NCBI RefSeq assembly: GCF_006385175.1
Contig: NZ_VFIY01000006.1
Coordinates: 1 to 64,000 of the forward strand
Length of the DNA: 64,000 bases
Origin: Emcibacter nanhaiensis
GTDB lineage: Bacteria > Pseudomonadota > Alphaproteobacteria > Sphingomonadales > Emcibacteraceae
Direction: 5' to 3'
Positions 57,501-64,000 of this stretch are shown here, piece after piece; positions within the stretch are counted from its first letter, which is position 1; every line of letters starts with the position of its first letter. The position numbers and the translations under genes were made by a program. The notes under the pieces were generated by a model. It made no database searches and was not told the origin of the DNA. It was given only the letters and a program-made list of their open reading frames with translations.

Positions 57501-58496
57501 ATGACGGAGACAGTGGAAAAAATGAAACCTTTGAAAACCTGGAGCTATTTGAGCAAGAACCGCAGGAGACCTAGTGAGTATGAAATCGTTTCAGCGGGAC
57601 TGCACTTTAGTACAGATAACCCCGATTGTCCCTGGGAGCTTGACCCGGATATTTTTATGAACCGGTGGTTCCGTCAATACCGGGAAGGAAGCCCGCTCAA
57701 CCATGATGACTGGGATGGATTTCGTGATCCTGACGAACTGGTTTACCGGACCTATAACATTATTCAGGACGGCCAGGAAAACTATATTGACGGCCTGATC
57801 AAAGAATTTGACGATCTCGAGCACGACCAGGGCCTGCAACCGCAATGGGTGGATGTTTTGGCAAAACTGTATACGCCAGGACGTTATCTGATGCACGGTC
57901 TGCAAATGGCATCCGCTTATATGACCAAAATAGCGCCGGCCAGTACGATTTCCAACTGTTCTACATTCCAGGCTGCAGACAGCCTCAGGTGGTTGTCGCA
58001 TCTGGCCTACCGTACCAGGCAGCTTTCACTGGTCTGGCCGGATTACGGATTTGGTGAGAATGAGCGGGATATCTGGGAAAACGCCTCCCATTGGCAGGGT
58101 TTTCGCGAGCTTCTTGAGAAAGCACTCATCGCCTATGACTGGGGGGAAACCTTTGTCGCTGTGAATCTGGTGCTGAAGCCTGCGGTGGATGAAGCTTTCC
58201 TCCGCCAGTTCGGACATGCTGCGCGCAGGTTTGACGATACCCTGCTGGGTTTCCTGGTTGACGCCCAGTTGGTGGACAGCGAAAGGTCACGTCGATGGAC
58301 GACCGGTCTGGTGCAGTATATGCAGGAGACAGAGTCCAATCAGGATATCCTTGATGACTGGGTCGAGAAATGGGTGCCTCTGGGAGACGCTGCAATCGAC
58401 GCTTTTTGTGCTGCGATGCCGGACAGCCCCTCTGCTGCAGATGACGCCAAGCGGGACAGCTGGTCCTTCCGGGCGGGTCTGGGTCTTTCAGCATAA
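57501..58496 (+). CDS. tmoE: Monooxygenase hydroxylase beta subunit (TmoE-like)
   Basis: 331-residue ferritin-fold partner of the alpha subunit without the iron ligands. KTWSYLSKNRRRPSEYEIVSAG at the N-terminus is characteristic, and the length is near that of TmoE (about 327). It completes the hydroxylase core with alpha and gamma. Confidence 0.93.
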   Translation: MTETVEKMKPLKTWSYLSKNRRRPSEYEIVSAGLHFSTDNPDCPWELDPDIFMNRWFRQYREGSPLNHDDWDGFRDPDELVYRTYNIIQDGQENYIDGLIKEFDDLEHDQGLQPQWVDVLAKLYTPGRYLMHGLQMASAYMTKIAPASTISNCSTFQAADSLRWLSHLAYRTRQLSLVWPDYGFGENERDIWENASHWQGFRELLEKALIAYDWGETFVAVNLVLKPAVDEAFLRQFGHAARRFDDTLLGFLVDAQLVDSERSRRWTTGLVQYMQETESNQDILDDWVEKWVPLGDAAIDAFCAAMPDSPSAADDAKRDSWSFRAGLGLSA

Positions 58497-58514
58497 GTCA
58501 AGGAGAGAGGCCAA

Positions 58515-59531
58515 GTGTATAAAATAGTGGTTGAAAATTCCGGTACCTCTTTTGAGTGCGGAGAGGAAGATACTTTGCTTAGGGCAGCCCTGAGGGCAGG
58601 GATCGCCTTTCCTTACGAATGCAATGTCGGCCAGTGCGGTAGTTGCCGGTTCGAGGTGTTGGAGGGCGAAGTCCGCTCATTGTGGGCCGAGGCGCCCGCC
58701 CTGACACCGCGCGATCATCGGAAGGGCTTAAAGCTCGGCTGTCAGTCCCGGCCCGTATCGGATTGCAGGATTAAGGTTCGTCTTGACCAGAGCTGTCTGC
58801 CATTGTTTCAACCACTGGCTCGGGATGCCGAACTCGTGTCAATACGGGATGTCACCCATGATATGCGTGAATTCAGTTTTAAAACAGCAGAGCAGGCAAG
58901 ATTCGCGCCTGGGCAATATATGCTTTTGCATCTGCCTGGCGTACCCGGACCTCGGGCCTATTCCATGTGTAGCCAGCCAAATGAAGAGGGTGAATGGCGC
59001 TTTCTCATAAAAAGAGTGCCGGAAGGAAAGGGCAGCGAATATTTGTTTGATCATATAAGGCCCGGGCAGAAAATTACCCTGGACGGGCCCTATGGACTGG
59101 CTTATTTCAGAGAGGATATCGACCGGGAAATTGTTTGCGTTGCCGGCGGGTCGGGCCTTGCTCCTCTTATCTCCATTGCCACAGCGGCAGCCTATCACCC
59201 AGCCTTCAAGGAGCGGCGTATAAGGTTCTTTTTTGGAGGGCGGGGGCCTGCGGATATATGCGGTGATGACTATCTGCGCTTGCTGCCGGGTTTCGGGGAT
59301 CGCATAACTTTTCATTCCTCCATCTCTGTGCCTGAAATGGACCCCAACAATATGTGGGTGGGGCCGGTAGGCTTTATCCATGAATCGGTAGAAGGGTTGC
59401 TTGGCGATAAATTACAGGATTATGAGTATTACATCGCCGGACCTCCGCCAATGCTTCAGGCAACCCTGCAGATGCTGGCCATAAAACATAAAGTAAATGT
59501 GGAGCACATTCATTTTGATCGGTTTTTTTAA
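58515..59531 (+). CDS. tmoF: NADH:ferredoxin reductase of the monooxygenase (TmoF-like)
   Basis: 338-residue flavoprotein with a GTG start after AGGAGAGAGG. The N-terminal plant-type [2Fe-2S] domain holds CNVGQCGSC and a fourth Cys in LGCQSRP. The FAD domain has RAYSMCS and the NAD domain GGSGLAPL. It passes electrons from NADH to the Rieske ferredoxin. Last gene of the operon, followed by a terminator. Confidence 0.93.
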   Translation: MYKIVVENSGTSFECGEEDTLLRAALRAGIAFPYECNVGQCGSCRFEVLEGEVRSLWAEAPALTPRDHRKGLKLGCQSRPVSDCRIKVRLDQSCLPLFQPLARDAELVSIRDVTHDMREFSFKTAEQARFAPGQYMLLHLPGVPGPRAYSMCSQPNEEGEWRFLIKRVPEGKGSEYLFDHIRPGQKITLDGPYGLAYFREDIDREIVCVAGGSGLAPLISIATAAAYHPAFKERRIRFFFGGRGPADICGDDYLRLLPGFGDRITFHSSISVPEMDPNNMWVGPVGFIHESVEGLLGDKLQDYEYYIAGPPPMLQATLQMLAIKHKVNVEHIHFDRFF

Positions 59532-59607
59532 TTGATCTTATATTCCTACGCCACAGGGTGTTTTGTGATTTTGAAACTCCCGATCCCTTTCATCCTGCTG
59601 GAAACCT

Positions 59608-59643
59608 GGGGCTTGATGTTATGAAATATCAGGCCCCTTTTTT
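59608..59643 (+). terminator. Terminator of the monooxygenase operon
   Basis: A 10-bp stem (59608-59617 with 59628-59637, one G-U pair) with a 10-nt loop and six T, 77 nt after the reductase stop. Confidence 0.88.
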
Positions 59644-59836
59644 GCATAAATGCTGTTATGCAGTGGTTCTATTTTTGCTGGGATTTATATTTTACCTTGT
59701 ATTCTGGATGTAAGGGGACTGTTCACAATTCAACTTCTACAGCCGTTCGGTAAATTGTAGCGGCAGAAGCCTTTTACTTCACGTGGACAGGCTTCAATCT
59801 TGGTGCTCCAATTTTTGTCTAAATCCTTTCCCCGCA

Positions 59837-59878
59837 ACCCACTTAAACGCCTCATCATTAAGTGGGTGTTTTTGTTTT
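59837..59878 (+). terminator. Second hairpin with T-rich tail
   Basis: A perfect 9-bp stem ACCCACTTA/TAAGTGGGT with a 13-nt loop, followed by GTTTTTGTTTT. No gene directly upstream uses it except by readthrough. It may belong to a lost gene. Confidence 0.65.
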
Positions 59879-59969
59879 AGAATTATTTGGCAGGCCATCG
59901 GTGGCGCACCAGGGAACTAGACCCTCTTTATGTTTTTCGATCTGGTGTGAAAAGGGTTTGTGGGATAGA

Positions 59970-59995
59970 AAGTGCGCAGTTGCTGCGCACTTTTT
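59970..59995 (+). terminator. Hairpin of the conserved island right end (copy 2)
   Basis: A 10-bp stem AAGTGCGCAG/CTGCGCACTT with a 3-nt loop and a T-run. It corresponds to the hairpin at 45664-45690 and sits at a similar distance before an att-like core. Confidence 0.7.
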
Positions 59996-60032
59996 CAGCT
60001 AACATGTTGTAAGACGGACACTTTCCGGTGCC

Positions 60033-60047
60033 TCTCAGCCGCAACAA
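60033..60047 (+). repeat. Attachment-site core 3 (diverged, right end of island B)
   Basis: TCTCAGCCGCAACAA differs at two of 15 positions from the tRNA-Leu 3' end. It is preceded by the same right-end stretch as at 45690-45725. The arm-like repeats are absent after it, which suggests chromosome resumes here. Confidence 0.65.
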
Positions 60048-60509
60048 CGTCCTTTGCCAAGATATGTCTAGATCGTCCTGAGCCGCAATTTGCGGTTTTC
60101 CTGCTTCGTGAGGAATCCGGGGAAGAACTGAAGGGTATAGAGCGGATGGTGCGGTTCGCTGTTGGCGTAACTGGAGCGGAGCACTTTTCCGATATGATCC
60201 ATCACCGGAAACGCCGGCGGCGCGTCCCCTGGTAATCTGTGGAGACTGATTAGTTTCCATCCCTGACGGTCCTCCACTGCCGATCACGGCATTCCCGCAT
60301 CTTTCATACAGTGGGCCACCTTCTGTTCCGCGCCGCCCCGGCTCAAACAGTGATCTCGAAACTGTCATAACCTTCGCCTCGGACCTGTTCAGAGAAGGCG
60401 CGCAGGGTTCTGGTGAAGACATGGCGGGGCCGGCACCACTTGGCACCCATAATGACCAAATAAAATTGCTTCCTTGCATTGCACAATATAGAAACCCTGT
60501 GTATAACCC
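60048..60509. other. Region without a clear gene, right flank of island B
   Basis: About 460 bases. Short frames on both strands do not look like known proteins. The longest plausible piece is a 35-codon minus-strand frame at 60343-60450. It may be a decayed gene, plus the promoter for the riboswitch transcript. Confidence 0.4.
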
Positions 60510-60690
60510 GACGTGGACGGTGCCCCGCGAGGGGGTAAAAGGGAACATGGTGAGGAAAAATCCCCAAGACCATGGCTGTACCCGCAACTGTAACCGGCGA
60601 GCTAAAGCCCCGTTTTTTGACCACTGGATAAATATCCGGGAAGGTCGGGCGGAAGTGAGGATCCGGAAGCCAGGAAACCTGCCGTCCGGT
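60510..60690 (+). promoter_or_regulatory. Cobalamin (B12) riboswitch
   Basis: Contains the ordered AdoCbl-riboswitch elements: ACGGTGCCCCGC with GGTAAAAGGGAA near 60517-60545, CCCGCAACTGTAACCGG near 60581-60597 and the B12 box AGCCAGGAAACCTGCC at 60668-60683. It lies before btuB, where B12 normally shuts expression off. A small GCCCC/GGGGC hairpin just before the btuB Shine-Dalgarno may be the translational switch. Boundaries are approximate. Confidence 0.95.
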
Positions 60691-60838
60691 CGTCCTTCTG
60701 GCCATCGGGTTAATGGATCAGAGCGGTCATCCGTGCAGGCGACACCCGTTGCTTGTGCGGAGTGTCTCTCGACTTCAGAAATACTCCAATCAGCAGAATG
60801 AAAACAAATGCCCCGAGGGGCGCTGGAGGAGTATTTAT

Positions 60839-62689
60839 ATGTTATCCCAAAGAAGTATCAGAATTTCAACTTTCGCACTTTTGGCCGGTACCGCTGTGTC
60901 AACGGCGGCCCTGGCCGAGGATGTCACGGACATTGCCGAGGAAATTGTCGTCACCGCCACCCGTTATGAAAAACCCTTGTCCCGGGTGGGCAGCAGCATA
61001 GAGGTGCTGAGCGAAATGGATATCCAAAACCGGCAGAATTATTTCGTGCAGGATATCCTGCAGTCCGTGCCCGGGTTATCGCTGAATGGCAACGGGTCAT
61101 TTGGCGGTTCGTCCTCGATCCGTATTCGCGGTGCTTCCAGTGAACAGACCGTAATCCTGATTGACGGCGTTCAGGCCAATGATGTCTCCACCCCCGGCGG
61201 CAGTTATGATTTTTCCAATCTGGAAGCCAATGGCATTGAGCGGATCGAGGTTCTGAAAGGTCCCCAGTCCATCCTGTATGGCTCTGACGCTATCGGCGGT
61301 GTGATCAATATCATCACCCGGGAAGGCGCAGAAGGTTTTGGCGGTTCCCTGACCGCCGAAGGCGGTTCTTATAACACATGGCGCGGCACCGGTCAGATAT
61401 TGGGCGGCAGTGACAGGCTGAAATTCAGCCTGGGGATCAGCGGCATTGATTCCGACGGCATCTCCAAGGCCGATGAAAACGACGGCAATACCGAAGCCGA
61501 CGGATACTGGAACTATACCCTGCGCGGCAAGGTCAATGCGGAAATCGCCCCTGACTTCGATACAGAACTTGTTGCCCGTTACGCTAAAAGCCGCAATGAA
61601 TATGACAGCTGGGGACCGGCCGACGGCGACGAAGTCGGTTATACTGAGGAGTTTCTGATCGGCGGCAAATGGTTTTATGACCTGGACGACGGCAAGTTCC
61701 GCAATACCTTCTCTGCCAACTACTCCGAAACAGACCGGGAAAATTTCTCTAATGGTGTTCAAAGCTATCTGGCCGAAGGGACGCGCTGGAATGCCGATTA
61801 TTTCGGCGTTTATGAGATCGACCCGTCCCTGACCCTGTCTTTCGGTGCCCAGCACGAGGAAACCGCGGCGGAAACGGTGACAGACGAAAAATTCAATATT
61901 GACAGCCTGGTCGGTGAAGTAAGCTGGCAAGGACTGGGCGGCCTGACACTGACCGCCGGATTGCGTTATGATGACCATAACCGCTATGGCGACACCACGA
62001 CGCCTCGTCTCACCGCTTCCTATTACATGGCGGACAGCGGCACCAAGGTCTTTGCCAACTGGGGCGAAGGCTTCAAGGCGCCGAGCGTGTTCCAGCTCAC
62101 TTATATCTGCACTTTCTGCGGGTTGTCCGAGCCGAACCTTGGACTGCAGCCGGAGGAATCCGAAGGCTGGGAAATCGGCATCGAACAGAATCTGCTTGAG
62201 GACCGGCTGTTTGTGGCTGCCACCTGGTTCCACCAGGACATCGATAACATGATCGATTTCTCCTATACGGCCGGCTATGACAACATCGCCCGTGTGGAAA
62301 CCCAAGGCCTGGAACTGCGCCTCGACGCCCAGGTTCTCGATACCCTGCGCCTCAGCGCCAACTACACCTGGACCGACGCCACCGACGGCGAGACCGGCGA
62401 ACAGCTGGTCCGCGTACCGGAGCATATGATCTTCGGCCAGCTGGAATGGGAGGCCGTGGAAGGTCTGTATCTGGCCCTCAGCATTACCCATAACAGCGAA
62501 GAGACTGATCCCTACGCACCGCCCGTTGACGCCTGGAGCCGGGTCGACTTCCGTGCCAAATACCAGGTGACCGACAGCATCGAGCTGTTCGGCCGGGTGG
62601 ACAATGTGCTGGATGAGGAATATCAGCAGGTATCCGGTTACGGCACACCGGACCGTTCCTTCTACCTCGGTGTCCGGACAGGGTTCTGA
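60839..62689 (+). CDS. btuB: TonB-dependent cobalamin receptor BtuB
   Basis: 616 residues from the ATG at 60839, preceded by GGAGGA. The longer frame from 60713 runs through the riboswitch leader and is rejected. The signal peptide ends ALA-E near residue 24, the TonB box is EEIVVTATR and the plug has IRGASSEQTVILIDGVQ and GPQSILYGSDAIGGVINI. It ends in Phe. The length is as for BtuB (about 600), and the riboswitch upstream fixes the substrate as a corrinoid. Confidence 0.95.
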   Translation: MLSQRSIRISTFALLAGTAVSTAALAEDVTDIAEEIVVTATRYEKPLSRVGSSIEVLSEMDIQNRQNYFVQDILQSVPGLSLNGNGSFGGSSSIRIRGASSEQTVILIDGVQANDVSTPGGSYDFSNLEANGIERIEVLKGPQSILYGSDAIGGVINIITREGAEGFGGSLTAEGGSYNTWRGTGQILGGSDRLKFSLGISGIDSDGISKADENDGNTEADGYWNYTLRGKVNAEIAPDFDTELVARYAKSRNEYDSWGPADGDEVGYTEEFLIGGKWFYDLDDGKFRNTFSANYSETDRENFSNGVQSYLAEGTRWNADYFGVYEIDPSLTLSFGAQHEETAAETVTDEKFNIDSLVGEVSWQGLGGLTLTAGLRYDDHNRYGDTTTPRLTASYYMADSGTKVFANWGEGFKAPSVFQLTYICTFCGLSEPNLGLQPEESEGWEIGIEQNLLEDRLFVAATWFHQDIDNMIDFSYTAGYDNIARVETQGLELRLDAQVLDTLRLSANYTWTDATDGETGEQLVRVPEHMIFGQLEWEAVEGLYLALSITHNSEETDPYAPPVDAWSRVDFRAKYQVTDSIELFGRVDNVLDEEYQQVSGYGTPDRSFYLGVRTGF

Positions 62690-62691
62690 TC

Positions 62692-63564
62692 ATGAGACAT
62701 GTCGCCCTGAAATGTCTGATCTGTTTCGGGGCGGCGCTTCTGTTGTCACAAAATCTTATCGCGGCGGAGGGCCAAAAGCCCACCGTCGTTTCCCTGGATT
62801 ATTGTTCCGATCAGTATGTGCTGGCACTGGCGGATCGGGACCAGATCCTTGCCCTGTCCAATGAAGCCAGAGACGTGCACAGTTTCTACCGGGAACAGGC
62901 TGAGGGGCTGCCGCAGTTTCGTTCCACGTTAGAGGAAATTCTGGCGCTTAAGCCCGACGTGGTTGCCCGCTACTGGGCAGGGTCGGGCTTTCGGGACTAT
63001 CTGGCCAGCAACGGTTATTATATTGCGTCCGCCGGTTTCGGCTATAGCCGGGAGGCTCTGCTGAATAACATTCGCCTGTTTGGCAGGGCCTTGGGACAGG
63101 AAATGCGTGCGGCAGAGAAAGTGGCGGAGCTTAACCGCCGGTTTGACAGACTGGAAAACCTGCCCAGGCGATCGGAACTTGTCCTTTACCTGACTCCCAG
63201 CGGTTTTACCGCCGGCAAGGGTACTTATGTCAATGAGTTGCTCAATTTGGCGGGCTTCCGGACCATGGCCGATGAATTCGGTTATTCCGGCTGGCAGCAG
63301 ACTCCGCTGGAGCTTTTGACCAGTCGAAAGCCAGACCTGATTATTGGCAGTTTTTTTGACATGCAGTCCAACCATAATTCCAGCTGGAGTATCTCAAGAC
63401 ATGGCATGGTCAGGCGCATGCTGTCTGATATACCCACCATTTATGTACCGGGCCGTTATCTGTCGTGCAATGGCATTTTCCTGCCGGAGGCCGCTGACTA
63501 TATCCTTGAGGAACTGCAAAAGCTGGAAACGGGGACAAAAGACGCGGCGGAGGCGTCCGAATGA
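62692..63564 (+). CDS. Periplasmic corrinoid-binding protein (BtuF-like)
   Basis: 290 residues. The signal peptide is about 1-25, ending IAA-E. A type III binding-protein fold is suggested by VVSLDYCSDQYVLALAD and a long linking helix, with ILALKPDVVARYW and LLTSRKPDLIIGSF matching BtuF/FhuD-type proteins. Two nt after btuB and overlapping cbiB by 4 nt, so it is in the B12 operon. The ABC permease and ATPase are not in view. Confidence 0.82.
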   Translation: MRHVALKCLICFGAALLLSQNLIAAEGQKPTVVSLDYCSDQYVLALADRDQILALSNEARDVHSFYREQAEGLPQFRSTLEEILALKPDVVARYWAGSGFRDYLASNGYYIASAGFGYSREALLNNIRLFGRALGQEMRAAEKVAELNRRFDRLENLPRRSELVLYLTPSGFTAGKGTYVNELLNLAGFRTMADEFGYSGWQQTPLELLTSRKPDLIIGSFFDMQSNHNSSWSISRHGMVRRMLSDIPTIYVPGRYLSCNGIFLPEAADYILEELQKLETGTKDAAEASE

Positions 63565-64000
63565 TCCCGGCGCAGGCGCTTTTCTTTATTTTGGCGCTGG
63601 ATGCCTTGACCGGCGACCCCGAATGGCTGTATCGGCGCATCCCCCATCCGGCGGTTCTGATGGGGCGTTCCCTGGCCGCTCTTGAGCGTGAGTTCAATCG
63701 TTGGGAGACGGCGGGGAAAAGGGAGAATTTCATTCGCGGACTATTTTCTCTGACGGTTTACCTGATGTTCTGGATTCTACTCGCCGTGGCTGTTGAGATT
63801 GTCGCCTTTACATTGCTGCCGGTCTGGGGGGGCTGGATCGTGACAGTAGTTCTGGCCAGCACATTGCTGGCGGCGCGCAGCCTGTATGACCATGTGCTGG
63901 CGGTGGCGGACAGTCCCGATACCGAAAGCGGCAGACAGACGGTTGCCCGGATTGTCGGCCGGGATGTGGCGCAACTGGATGAAGCCGGGGTGAACCGGGC
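63561..64000 (+). CDS. cbiB: Adenosylcobinamide-phosphate synthase CbiB/CobD (partial)
   Basis: The frame is open to the window end (146 codons), so the C-terminus is missing. It encodes an integral membrane enzyme that attaches aminopropanol or its phosphate to cobyric acid. DALTGDPEWLYRRIPHPAVLMGR near residues 14-36 is reduced here to its key parts GDPEWL and HPAVLMGR. IVGRDVAQLDEAGVNR appears at the end. It overlaps the BtuF-like gene by 4 nt (ATGA). Confidence 0.93.
   Translation, partial: MIPAQALFFILALDALTGDPEWLYRRIPHPAVLMGRSLAALEREFNRWETAGKRENFIRGLFSLTVYLMFWILLAVAVEIVAFTLLPVWGGWIVTVVLASTLLAARSLYDHVLAVADSPDTESGRQTVARIVGRDVAQLDEAGVNR

Larger units (their letters stand above)
45742..60047. 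mobile_element. Genomic island B at tRNA-Leu (diiron monooxygenase cargo)
   Basis: About 14.3 kb between the second and third tRNA 3'-end copies. It carries a sigma-54 activator and a ten-gene operon for envelope transport and aromatic or hydrocarbon hydroxylation. Its right end matches that of island A (hairpin, a TAACATG-Y-TGT stretch, CTTTCC-R-GTGCCTCTC). No integrase or conjugation gene is visible. The 223 nt between the att core and the activator gene hold no convincing gene. Confidence 0.72.

Noticed and set aside
60343-60450. 35-codon minus-strand frame near the B12 riboswitch
   Set aside because: No Shine-Dalgarno or recognisable family; too short to support without conservation data.
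61097-62491. 464-codon minus-strand open frame opposite btuB
   Set aside because: Shadow of btuB; low-complexity composition and no family resemblance.
1-64000. CRISPR array or direct-repeat spacer structure
   Set aside because: No regularly spaced repeats with unique spacers were seen on reading the window.

Overview
The window reads as chromosomal DNA of an alphaproteobacterium. The grounds are the tuf-S10-spc-alpha ribosomal gene order, an ATP12-type F1 assembly chaperone, a PEP-CTERM-like surface protein, APS-type CysH and a B12-controlled btuB locus. The exact genus cannot be fixed from sequence reading alone; a marine order such as Emcibacterales, Sneathiellales or Rhodospirillales is my guess.

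Layout. 1-15150: a nearly unbroken translation super-operon (tuf, rpsJ to rplO, secY, adk, rpsM, rpsK, rpoA, rplQ) with an internal sigma-70-like promoter before rpsM and a strong terminator after rplQ. 15150-35700: ordinary chromosomal genes. These are an aspartoacylase-like/GCS2-like pair, a TRIC-type channel, a CHMI-family isomerase, a DegP-like protease, RarA, an esterase, cyclopropane fatty acid synthase, a DUF429-like protein, a fluoride channel, a pseudouridine synthase, a HAD phosphatase, ATP12, NhaA, propionyl-CoA carboxylase (pccB-pccA), a PEP-CTERM-like protein, acylphosphatase, LipB, an orphan FliN-like protein and CysH.

35780-60047 is the accessory region. A tRNA-Leu(GAG) gene at 35780-35867 is followed by two consecutive DNA blocks, each ending in a copy of the tRNA 3' end (perfect 16-nt copy at 45726-45741, diverged copy at 60033-60047). 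I read this as two integrative elements stacked at one tRNA attachment site. They share a right-end module (hairpin plus conserved stretch) and left-end repeats, but neither carries a recognisable integrase. Island A (about 9.9 kb) looks like a rhamnoside-use island: LacI regulator, TonB receptor and a Tat-exported GH106-like alpha-L-rhamnosidase, plus an EF-hand lipoprotein, a PepSY protein, an IS200/IS605-type insertion and a secreted SnoaL/NTF2-like protein. Island B (about 14.3 kb) carries a XylR/DmpR-type sigma-54 activator divergent from a ten-gene operon. The operon joins an envelope module (YCF48-like, RND/MMPL, DUF1302, DUF1329) to a complete toluene-4-monooxygenase-type diiron hydroxylase system (A, B, Rieske C, effector D, E, reductase F). 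A GG-N10-GC sigma-54 promoter lies before the first gene. The hydroxylase keeps all six iron ligands but has Gln at position 103, where T4MO has Gly.

60048-64000 returns to chromosome: a cobalamin riboswitch followed by btuB, a BtuF-like binding protein and the start of cbiB/cobD, which runs off the window. The most interesting part is the tandem tRNA-Leu island array and its sigma-54-controlled transport-plus-hydroxylation operon.
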